A stretch of 34,869 bases of DNA from Elysia marginata (lineage: Eukaryota; Mollusca; Gastropoda; Plakobranchidae). This document shows positions 12,601 to 24,600 of the stretch, piece by piece; the stretch's first letter is position 1, and every line of letters starts with the position of its first letter. The position numbers and the translations under genes are program-made. Under the pieces are notes generated by a model. The model was not told where the DNA came from, searched no databases, and was given only the letters and a program-made list of their open reading frames with translations. The stretch is taken from the NCBI GenBank assembly GCA_019649035.1, contig BMAT01010806.1:97470-132338 (forward strand), written 5' to 3'.

Positions 12601-15600
12601 GTTTATTGTACATGTGTCTTACCATTTTTAAAAAAATACAACAATGTGCAATACTAGGCTTATTTTCAAAACCATTTGGCATCCCTGTTTTTTGTCTTTT
12701 ATAGGAAATCTAGGGCTGATACACCGCCAAGAATGCATGGGCCTGCCCCAATTCTCCCACCACCCCCAGATGTTTGTCCGATTGTCGATCGCATGGCTAT
12801 GTATGTTGCTAAGAATGGTGCAGAGTTTGAGATGGTTGTGATGAACAGAAAAGACCCTCGCTTTCAGTTTCTGAACGAGTACCATGCCTATTTTCCTTAT
12901 TACAAACTGAAAAAAGAAATGTTTATTGAGGTGAGTGTTGTAGAAATGCTTGGTATCTTGCTCGCTATTGTTTACCACAATACATAACTTTTTCTACAGC
13001 CATATGTGTGCATTGCCACAAGCTTGTTCTGCTATCTTTTGGGCATCAGAATCATTTTTTCATCTTTAGTCTTTGGAAATTTTTACTTTCTATCAATAGA
13101 AAACAAATATTTATTTTGATTTATTATCATTTAATTGCAATTTTAGTATTTGAAATTAGGTAAGCTATATAATAAATTAAAATTTGTTTGCTGTGATTTT
13201 TTTGCAATCAGGAAATGTCAAGAAACAAAGAAGAAGATGACAAAAGTGGTGGCAACCAAAGGAGCATTAGTTTTTCTATCAAACCACGACCGAAAGAATC
13301 TGAGGGAGGACAACCAGCAGCTAAGCAGAAGCCGAAGCTTTTTGAATATGATAGCAGTGAAGGTATTATTAGTTACACCCTATATTGTTGTTGTTAGGTG
13401 TTCAGGTTCTTAAGTACATGTAAACTCTTTTTAACTGTGCTCTCCTAACAGTTCAATGTATACAAACACTATGTGTGTTCTGGGGAGCAATAATGCATGG
13501 GATTCTTAAAGCAAAGCTTAGGAAACACATTTTTGTAATGAAAGAAAGCAGAGGGTGATTGCTGTGTTATGTTGTGTTTTTAATTTTTGACACTGCGAGG
13601 GTTAAACACATTTAAAAAACTTGTATTTTGGCTTGATGAAAGTGGCTTGCTAAAGTATTTTTTGTAATATTTTGTTTATTTGAAATGTTTTTGAACTTGC
13701 ATCTGTGGCTTACTAAAATATTTTTATACCTTCTTTTTAAGGTGAAGAGGAAAAAGAGGAGAGAATAGTGCAAGAGACACCTTCAGAATCGGGTTCTCTA
13801 ACCCCCCCTCCGTCCAGACTTTTGATGGATGAAGACCCGCAGAAAGAAAGTATGTCATGTGTAACTTGTCATTGGGCCTCAAGGGTTAGTGTAGTTCTTT
13901 TGTTTGTTTTCTGAACATTGAAACTTGGTTGTCAAGCAGGCATTTTTTTGTTTTCAGCCTGCATTTGAGTGTGCTGTAGATGATAATTCCAGCTCAATTT
14001 TTAAACTCATTTGAGGTAGAGGTGAATTCACAAGTTTTTCATCCCTATGATTCATATGAATTTTTAAAGAAATATAATCACTATTAAAATTGTCATGACT
14101 AGTCGCCCTTAAGTTTCTCTGATTTTTCTTTTTATTAATCCAGTGGAAGAAAAGTTAAAAGACAAACTAGCCAATGCAGTTAAAGAGAGATTGTCTCAAA
14201 CAAACCGAGAGAGGCAGTTGCAACAGGAGCGCAAGAAAAAGGCTGCCATGTTCCTAAACCTTATAAAGTCAAGCCAGCCAACTGAGCCCAGCCCACCACC
14301 TCCACCTGAAGATTCTTCAGCTCTCTATGTTGGTAAGAAGGGTTCTTAAATATTCTATTTGGAATAATTATTATGCTGCCCAATGTAACTTCAATGGAGT
14401 CATTGAAGTGGTCTTTTGCAATTCAAATCTCTCTGCACTTATTATGTTTTACAAAAATATCTTGAATCGGTATAACATCATTCAGGTTATCGCAGTTGAT
14501 TTTTACCCCTTCAGTGCTACCCAAAATGCCCCTCTCCCCTCTCCGTGCTAAGAAAATTTGTAGTACACATACATGTACATCTAAATTCAAAGTTTAGATT
14601 TAATACCCTTATATTTTGTCTTTTTGGCAAATCCATTGTTTACCAGGGCAGAACTGTGAGTGTCAAAATCTGCAAGTGCATTACTAGACTTCAGCAGTAT
14701 GTTTAGCAGGCTGGCTCAGCATACATTTACAGCGAAGTCAACTAGTTAAAACCAGCCAAATATTTTAAGGAGGGTGGGCCTTGTGCAAAGATGTTATTAT
14801 CTTGAAGTAGAAAAATATGGGTGCCCATTTCACAAACATAATCTGTAACTAAACAGTTTCGGAAGCAATTTGAAGCTTTTTTACAAGGGTAAAGTGAAAC
14901 ACTCAGCTTCACTAAAATTTCCTTTCTTCTCATATGATCTATTAAAGTTTAACAAAAAGGACTCGTAACATGATGTCTGTATTTCATCTGTAGATGGAAA
15001 CTTTGTTATTGCTGATTCATAGGCTTATTTTTTAGCAGTGCTGTAAAAAAGGATAATATAAAGTAATCATTACAGTGGACCTAGGATCAAATGAATTTCT
15101 TTGAAAAATTTAGAAAGTTTATTGAAGCCAAGGTTCGTTGAAATCAAGGTCTCTTTAAAGTAGCGGAAAACAAACAAATTAAAAAATTCTACACTATTCG
15201 TCCACCTTCAAAAGAGTAAAACAAATTGGTTGGTTTTACAAAACTATTCTTTTATCTTCTGTTGTATTGTAATCTCTCTCCCTCTGTAATAGTTGTATTA
15301 CTGATAAGAGGGCCAACATATCAGAAAAATAGACCAAGAAAGGGCCCACCTTTTGTTTCTGTTTCACTTCTAGTTCCTTGAAATCAAGGTCGGTTTAATT
15401 TAGTTTGTTTTATAACAGTTGGTTAATAAGAGTCATAGAATAGAAAAAATTGGTACTTTATTTCAGTTCGTTGAATACAAGGGTTCAATGAGTTGAATAT
15501 TATTGGGTGCAAAGTCAAGTGTACCCATATAGTTACGATAGCTTTTTTTGTTAATATTGGCTTTTTATTACCTAAGCTTTTAACTTTTCTTGTTTCTACT

Positions 15601-18600
15601 TTTTTACAGGAGAGGCTAGCCCTGCCCCAGTGGTTTATGAATACGACAATGGGCAGATGTCTCATGTTCAAGATGACAGATCTTGCTCACCCAAACACAA
15701 AAAGAGGAGGAGAAGATCCCCCACCCCTCCAAGTGCCTACAGTTTAGACAGAAGGTAGAGTTTGCTTTAAATGATAATCCTTTGTAAAAAATGTTGTGGC
15801 TCAGTGCTGAACGGTGTTGCAATTAATAGGGTGGTTGACCTCTATCAAAGAGGTCTCTGGTTTGATCTTCAGTCCAGGCAAAATTTTGTTTGCTCCCCTA
15901 TAGCCAGCTGGCTCTTAATGGTTAGCTAGGTCTCTTAAGACTGCAAAATACAGGGATGCCGATTTTCCGTAAAAATACGCAAAGCTGTATATTCTGTCTT
16001 GTTCTGTACACAGGGTTGCCGCCGGGCCCGTAAATCGCTCGTATTAGGTGCCTTCCCGTAAAAAGCCCGCCAAACGCCCTCTTGGAGGTCCAAAGCTTGA
16101 AATAGCCCTCGAATCGCCCTCTTTACCGATCATTTCAGCACTCCTCGAGACATTTTCCCGACGGACTTTCGTTTTCAGCCTATATCTTTGTGTATTCTCG
16201 TTTGATTTTGCGACGGGCGTAAAAAATTCGGTTCGATGTTTATCGATAATGATAGAATATTATTAAGAACAGTGATTGTTATCGTTAATAGTTGTTGTTC
16301 GATAGTACTTAAAACATTTTTTAAGCCCGTTTTACAGACCTACCAGGGTTACGGGCAACTACCGTAAAACTACGGCGTGTTGATAAGCCTATGTCAAGGT
16401 AACTCAGAATGGTTCGTTTTGTACCTGAAGATGCGATCCCAATATTGAAGTGGTCCCTTACAATGTAACGTTGCGTAGACCCACTCTGTACCACCAACTG
16501 GTCAAGTAATATGAAAGTGTGTTGTGTAGGCCTATGGCTTGGCAGCCAGTGAACGTAACCCATTTCCAATTTTCTATCATTGTGCGCATCGCCCACCCCC
16601 CAAGTAGCCGTGTAGGGGTGAGCAGTGGCGCAATTGGTAGGGCGGTTGACCGCTATCTGAGAGGTCCCGGGTTTGATCTCCAGTCCGGGCTAAATTTTAT
16701 TTGCTCCCCTGTGCCCACCCAGCACTTGATGGGTAGCTAGGTCTCGTAAAGGCGGCGAGGAAAGCAATGTCAAACTACCTCACAATGCTGTGTGCCTAGA
16801 AAAAACAAGGACCCTGCTTCTTGTTCCCCTACGCTCATGTCGAGTATGGGACTACCTTTACTTTACCTTAGCCAGGTCACAATGCTTCATATTCCTGTGG
16901 TCCAAGACCCGACTCTATGCCATTGATGCTTGTGGTCAGTGCATAGGGATGTGCATGTTGTGTTCACATGCGAACAATAGAATGATAAGAAAGGAGTGAC
17001 TCCGCCTCGCCTCAGATTTTAGAGCGTGGCCCTTGTATGCTCACAATAATCTGATGGTAGAGATGCAGAAACCACTAATCTGCATCTAAGGGTGCCTTTC
17101 TTTATTGTTTTATTGTTTGATGACTACTGTATGACTAGTAACCATCCAGACCGGGGGGGGAAGGATCACTAAGGCGTGTGTGTGACCATCATGCATGCAC
17201 GGCATTGTTTTTGTAGCCTTGGCCCTGAAAAAAAAATGTCAAGGCTATGCTAACCAAACCAATGAAAAAGAATGCTGAAACTGAGGTGAAAGGAAAACTG
17301 AAAGTGCATTGTGTGCCTACAGGTCCATGGACATGATAGTACTCCAGTAACTATTTGAGGACGGCACTCTTTGCAGGGAAAGAAGAAAGTACCAACCAAG
17401 CGTAGATTTATATGTAGTTTCAAATCTAGACGATTGTTTGATGAAGACGAGTGCAAAGTTAAACTAGATCTACATTTCTCAATGACGAGAATCCTGATAC
17501 TATACCTATCAAACTCAAGCTAAACATCGGTAGATTCTAATTCTATTGTGAACGATTAGGACTAGATCTAGATCACAAACATCATCGTGAAAAAAGATGC
17601 TGGAGACATAGAATGCAATGATGTCACNNNNNNNNNNNNNNNNNNNNNNNNNNNNNNNNNNNNNNNNNNNNNNNNNNNNNNNNNNNNNNNNNNNNNNNNN
17701 NNNNNNNNNNNNNNNNNNNNNNNNNNNNNNNNNNNNNNNNNNNNNNNNNNNNNNNNNNNNNNNNNNNNNNNNNNNNNNNNNNNNNNNNNNNNNNNNNNNN
17801 NNNNNNNNNNNNNNNNNNNNNNNNNNNNNNNNNNNNNNNNNNNNNNNNNNNNNNNNNNNNNNNNNNNNNNNNNNNNNNNNNNNNNNNNNNNNNNNNNNNN
17901 NNNNNNNNNNNNNNNNNNNNNNNNNNNNNNNNNNNNNNNNNNNNNNNNNNNNNNNNNNNNNNNNNNNNNNNNNNNNNNNNNNNNNNNNNNNNNNNNNNNN
18001 NNNNNNNNNNNNNNNNNNNNNNNNNNNNNNNNNNNNNNNNNNNNNNNNNNNNNNNNNNNNNNNNNNNNNNNNNNNNNNNNNNNNNNNNNNNNNNNNNNNN
18101 NNNNNNNNNNNNNNNNNNNNNNNNNNNNNNNNNNNNNNNNNNNNNNNNNNNNNNNNNNNNNNNNNNNNNNNNNNNNNNNNNNNNNNNNNNNNNNNNNNNN
18201 NNNNNNNNNNNNNNNNNNNNNNNNNNNNNNNNNNNNNNNNNNNNNNNNNNNNNNNNNNNNNNNNNNNNNNNNNNNNNNNNNNNNNNNNNNNNNNNNNNNN
18301 NNNNNNNNNNNNNNNNNNNNNNNNNNNNNNNNNNNNNNNNNNNNTATTTAATTCTCTATGCGAGAAAAGCTTTGACATGAGCAATAAGTATTAGTGTATC
18401 TTTACAAAGTAGGTGTTTTTTTTATTACTTTTTCTCAATTTTTGTTGTTTCTGTCAATTCGATTAAAGTTTTCATGATTTTTACATAACAGTATGTGACT
18501 ACTATTGCTTAATTAGTCATATTTCGTCCTCTCAGTGCCTTCTTAGTTTTCAATTGGGCCCTCATTTTACCTCAAATGGCCCTCAAATAGCCCTCAAAAA

Positions 18601-21600
18601 GCCCTCTTGAGCAATCACTGAATATCAGTGGCAACCCTGTGTACAGATCCGTATTTTCATTTTGCTCAGTACAAGTCCATAATTTTGATTCCATAATTAT
18701 TCTCCGTTTTTCCTCCAACATTAAAGCGAAAGAGATGATGTACGGAAAGCTTGTTTGTTTTTTTTTAAAAATACGATATTCTTATTTCTGGTTTTGGGGT
18801 GTATATTGGATACTGAACATCAATATTATCAATAGAGACATATTCTCATTGAAAATAATTCAGAATCATCGTCGGTATCGAAATTAAGCAACAAAGCAAT
18901 ATTAAAACAGATGCCAACCTCTTAGTGGGTTAGTAATGTGTTGCTCTTTCTATCTTGCGGGAACTTCATTCTTTATTTCTATCTAGCATTAAGAACTTTA
19001 CTGCTAGCTCTTCATTGTATGTAGCAATTCTCCTATAGATCAAGATCCAAAACTGGATTGATTTGTAAACTCCATTCCATTTCCAGAGAGGAAAACCGCC
19101 ATCTAAATCCTATCTAGATTTAGATGTCAATCAGGTCTAGAATGACTAGATAAGATCATAAGTTAATTCACACATTCTAATTTCTGCTCTACTGCTCTAC
19201 TTATTGGTTACCATTTTATTTTGTACTAGTCTCTAACTTTACCAGAGTTCAGACCAATGGTGTGTCTGGGGCAGGCTATGAGTCTAGATCTAAATTTCCA
19301 TCTGGAAATAAGATGTCAACAATGCTTGCTGTAATCAAGGGAATGTGGCTAAATTAGTCTAGATCTATTTTAAACTGGACTCAAAATATGCTTTAACGTA
19401 GATCTAGTGTAGATATTATAGCTAGTCTAAACCTAGGGCCTAAAATGGCAATTCTAGATATAAATAGCTAAAATTAGATCCAACGATCACAGCAGTATGA
19501 TGGCCATGGGAAGGTTGAAAAGACTTGATGTTGATTTCTATGTTCAAAAGTTCAAAAGTAAATGACCCAAACCGAGTAAAAGTCCATCACTCCATGTAGG
19601 CTGCATCATGAGTTATATTTAGTGGGTAGCCAATAGGCCCAGGTGTAAGAAATTTTTAAAAAGTTATGTTACAGCATCAAGGTCTAGAATCTATAAGCTA
19701 GATAAATCTGCGTTTTAAGCAGAAACAAGTTATCTGTCATAACTTGTAAAGTCATATGGTAAGTTTATATTTAAAGTTTTGAAATAGCTTAGTTAACATT
19801 TGCGGAAAAAATCTTTGTATTAAATTAAGACTTATGTGGGCTTATTTAGCTTTGATGCTAATTTTAACAAGTAGCATGCAAACCCGCTTGGCACTTCGAT
19901 GATTGCACCACTGATGGTGCAGGCAGTCGCAAAAAAGTTCAGTATTTTTTAAACATGGAGTTTGCATCTTTGAAAATAAAAGATGGCGAGGATAACAATG
20001 GCAAACTGCCTCACTATGCTGTGTGTTTGTAAGAATAAATACCCTGCTAGTTGCTTCTTGTTCCCTAACGCTTTTGTCGAGTATGGGAAGCTCTACTGCC
20101 TTGTAAATGTAAGATATTCTTTTCAGCTTGTTGAGGTTTTTTGAATTTTTGGCATTTTGTACGTTTTGCTTATAATTATTTTTCTTTTCAGTTTGATGTA
20201 TTGGATGTCAGTCATAAAATTATTTTTGTGCATTTTTTGGGAAGCAAATAAAAGTACAGTGTCACCAACGTTAATTTTGAAGAAATGTCAGAATTAATTA
20301 ATTCAAGAAAACCAAAATAGCTCTTGAAAGGAAAGAATTAAACATGCAAACCCTTTATCAAAATTTTGTAACTGGCTGTCATTTTCTTTTTTCTTTGCAT
20401 TGGTAAATAGACCTGCTTTACGTCCAAGCCCACCTCGTTGGCAAAATCGGCAAAGTCCCTGGTCATCTGTCAATCCAAGAGATAGAGATCGATCTCCAAT
20501 CAGACCAAGGAGATCCCGTTCCCCACACAGAAAAGATGAAAAAAAGAAGAAACATCGCAAACATTCGAGGTCAAGGTAGGCCTAAGCATAATTGTGCAGC
20601 TGTGTAAATATGAATCTTTGTAAAACTAAAAGACGGGCCTTGCTTTATACCTCATTAAGGGTTACCATGCTGATTTTGTTTATGGTATGCCTTTAATTGT
20701 TGTCGAGAGTACTAATTGAACACAAGACCAGCTTTCAGTCTTGGAGCAAAATTATAACTTTCTTTTTCTTCCTGACAGCAGAGTAGATTTTTGTTGATCC
20801 CTTTGCAAAGATTATGCAAAGACCATCATGCTTATTTAATTAGACCCTTTATTTACAACTCTTAGACCCCTTCTTTGATTCTTACTTAGATTAGCATGAT
20901 CACCACCCCTGGCCTACTACATCCATTGCACTGCTCTCCTTTCTTGCTCTTAATCTTGTTCACCCGTTATGACCTTGCTCCTTCCGACACTCACTCAACT
21001 GGTTTCCTCCCTTTTCTTTTTACTTGTCAACAGATATGCCTTTGTATTCTCTAACTTGCTCTCTGTTTCCCCCACCATACTTTCTTCGGCCCGTAACTGG
21101 CATTATTTGGTTCTCTTGTGTTCATATGTCTCTGTGTTTCTGTTTTTATGTCAGTATGTCTGTGACTGACGAAGCCATTGCAGGCGAAACGTTTCAATGT
21201 TTTTCATTTTGTTTTATTTTTTCCATACAAATTGAAGTTTGGTGATTGTAATTTTTATTTTACGTTTTACATTTTTATCAATCACTTGTGCATCCATTGG
21301 ATCCTTGGTTTTATATAGATGTACCCCAGGAGTTAATTTGATTACTAAGAAGAATGTGAGTTATGTCAGTGGTGTAGTACATCAGATTAATTTTACTTTT
21401 TTTTCTCATGCTGCAAAACAGTGACTTTGCAACCAATAGGAATCATGACAAAATACATAATTTTAATTTGAAGGCTAGCCCTTCATAATTTAACTATATT
21501 CAATCCACAGAGTCTCTAGAACTAAAAAAAGGAATCTAAAATTAGAAAAAGAAATTAAATATTATCATTAAGTTCAGACTCACATGCCTCCAAACAACTT

Positions 21601-24600
21601 ATGTTGGGTTGTTAGATGATAAGGAGTCATTACTTGTAGTTTTTTTTAACGCATGCATTGAAAGGTAAGCTAGACTTAGCCTCTAAATTTTCTGGGTGAA
21701 TGTCAACCCTCAGTAGGCCAACTGTAGCAAATCAAAAACATTTTTGATACACAAACCATGGTTTATGAGTTTATTTTTGGAAACATTTCTTTCATTTTTT
21801 TTTCTCTGAAGTTTGGTTTTCTATTGAGAAAATGGTTAAGCCTTATCATGAAACATGAAAGTGCTCATTATTACACTAAATAACAGAAAATAATGATCAG
21901 GTCATGAAATTTCATTGAGTTTGTGCTTGGTTGGTTTGTTGAGGGTGAAGCAACATAAATACCTTTAAGGCCTTCATTAATTATGAGTGTCTCCTGCGCT
22001 TCTTAAAGTTAAATTCAATTTCATTTGATTTTAATATATGGAAAGTGGCATTAATAACTCAGTGTTTTCTGAACCCTCAAATGTTTAAGTTCATGTTGCT
22101 TTTTGATGTTTTGTAGGTCTCCCAAACACCCAGAAAAAGTCAAGGACAGGTCCTCAAAACACTCTAAAGAAAAATCAAAGCACAAATCCCCAAAGGAATT
22201 TGACAGGCGGAAAAAGGAGAAGAGCAAACATAGGAGCCAGGACAGAGAGCTAAGAGACCCAGCAGAATTGAAAAAGGTGTTGAGTGTTGACAGTGATGTA
22301 GAAGTCCTAGACAAATCTCCTGTGAGGTATTCTTCAGTACGAGAAGATAGCTCTCGATTAAACAATGGCAAAACTTCTGCTTTGACAACTTCTAATGTTC
22401 ACAGCTCACTTACTGTTGAACTTGGATCTATTCCTGTTCCCCGGTTGTCACCATTTACTTCTTCTTCTTCAGAGAATTTGACTAAAGTCGCATTTAATCA
22501 AGGGTAAGTAGTATGTATGTTTGTGTTTTGATTTAGTTGTGCAATTCATTATGAACATGTAAAATTTTATGGCTTGGCTTTTAAGCACCTCTTTAACTGC
22601 AGTTAGCTTAACCCTTCCCTAGAATAAAATTAGAAAAACAATGTAATGCTATGAGCTGTGTGACACATGCTTGTGTGTGTTTTTTGTCTGGAGATGACAT
22701 AGGTATGGGAAGAGAGGGAGAGGAGTTGACATGTGAGGTAGGGCATTTGATCAGTGACTGCTTCCTAGACCGAAGAGGGGGGCGGGAGCGGTTATATCCA
22801 CACTTCTTGCTAACCTTGCTTGGTCCGTGATCCAAAGCTAGGCTCATTTTCAGTTTGTTTTCTTTTTCAAATCATTTGGTTTCCCTGGTGTATGCATGCA
22901 CCCGTGACATAAGTTGATCAGTTTGCTAAATCTAGGGTTTGGTTAGCCTGCTTGTCATCACCTTTTCTAATGCTCTAGAGTTCTTGTGTGTAATGCTGGG
23001 GCTGAAGAGTGGAAAAGCTTGGGGAGATAGGTCATGTTTATGACCCTAGAGAGAGAAGTTGTTTTAACAAAGAACCACGGCAAAACAATCAGACTCTCTT
23101 GTTCATGAGTCACATGTAGATAGTGAGTTATTATTGTGTAAATCACCAAACTAACTTGCTAATCTCCCTTGCATTGCTTATGACTTTGATTTGAGTTGGA
23201 CAAAATGGTTTGTTAAACAAAACTATTACCACTCAGAAAACTGTATGGTTTTATTTTAACTTGGTCAATCCTGTTGATAATCAAGTTTGGCTTTCAGTCT
23301 GTTGCAGCACATCTTTGGGTTTAAAGATAAAGGGGAAATAAGTATTAAATTAATAGTTACATCATTTTGATTTGCCTTGTTAAAGAACCTGTACTGCACA
23401 GATTTGAGGAGACAACCCTTCAAGTTCACATTGCAAAGTTTTTGTTTTTTTCTTCATGTATACTTTTCACTCAAATTCCAGATAACTTAAAGTTGATTTA
23501 TTATCCCAAGCACTTCAAAATAACTGGACACTAGTTGCCTGCTATGCTCATGGTTTCACTCTGAATGAAACCTGAAAATTTTGTGCATGAATTTTGTGGT
23601 GTAATGACCTTAGTGTCCAGTTAGAACAGTCTTGATTATTTGCAACGTCTGTGATACTTTGTTCTCCGTTGTAATACTTTAATCTAATTTCTATTTACAC
23701 ACAGAAAATCAAGTATGAGCAACTCCCCATCAATGCAAAACTCTGGATCAAGAAGTAGCACACCGGGCCGAACTTTAGCAGACTCAGCTGGAGTTCCAGC
23801 ATCCTCAGTGAGTAGTTATTACAAAAATGCCTCACACTTTGAAGATGGTATTATTATATATTGGTACTATGAGCCTTGGTTTTTTTGTCATCTCTTTTTT
23901 TATTTGGTAAACAACACACTTTTGTTGTTAAATAGTCAAGTGATTCATTTTAATCTTGGGCTGTGAAGAAGTATCAAATTATCCATACATTCTACCATCC
24001 ATGAAATGTTTTTAAATACTTCAAATAAAGAAACAATGTTGCTGAAAATATTTCTTTGACATATGTTTGGAACACTAATTTATGGCTGGGTGCTAATCTC
24101 TGTCCAATCGCAAAATCTATGTCCAATTAAACTTGGCGAAGAGATATTTGGATGCCTAGTTATAAAAGCTTTCTACACAACCCACTATAGGGTGTAAACC
24201 CTAGCAGGGCGTTAAACCAAGCAGGGCTACTCATGCTTTAAAAAACTGAAGGGGCTTGTGCGCATAGCTCTTGGAGCTTAGCATCTAACAGACCTGCTTA
24301 TTTGTACAGATTTTAGCAGTAGGCACCAAATTTTAATGATTTATTGCCTCATTCAGGATTTTCCAATTTTGATTTGAAATGTACTGATTTTTTCAATGTG
24401 ATGAGAGGTCACTGTTTTTCTCAATTTTCTGTTGTTATTTGAAGGGAGTAAAGATAGCAAGTTATCTCATTTGCCCCTGGTTTATTGTATGCGCACACAC
24501 AACGTCCCGGTGCCAGTTTCTTTGTTGTAAACCAAGAATACATGACAATTTACCAATCAGATTCCTTCAACTCTGGCACTAAAGTCAATTAAACAATTGA

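Larger units (their letters stand above)
16011..18639. mobile_element. TIR element B nested inside element A
   Basis: The termini CAGGGTTGCC (16011-16020) and GGCAACCCTG (18630-18639) are perfect inverted repeats, flanked by TGTACA on both sides (16005-16010, 18640-18645), giving a 6-bp target duplication. GCCCTC motifs are repeated near both ends. The interior holds a SINE, repeat C and an assembly gap of 716 bp, so any transposase could be hidden in the gap. The CAGGG start recalls hAT, but hAT makes 8-bp duplications; the superfamily is left open. Confidence 0.7.
15951..19972. mobile_element. Candidate TIR element A, inserted in a SINE and itself interrupted
   Basis: The sequence between the two SINE halves is flanked by AAAATA at 15945-15950 and 19973-19978, a possible 6-bp target duplication. 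The left end starts CAGGGATGCC; the right end, read in reverse, starts CAAAGATGCA, a weak match. Without the element nested in it the length is about 1.4 kb. No transposase is recognisable, so it would be non-autonomous. Confidence 0.5.

Noticed and set aside
16622..16700. tRNA gene
   Set aside because: A- and B-box-like motifs are present but no complete cloverleaf; related copies and a shared non-tRNA body show a SINE.
17515..18394. Long frames across the N run
   Set aside because: They consist of unknown bases; nothing can be inferred.
22051..22388. Antisense Ser/Leu-rich frames
   Set aside because: They are shadows of the RS-rich SFSWAP exon on the other strand.
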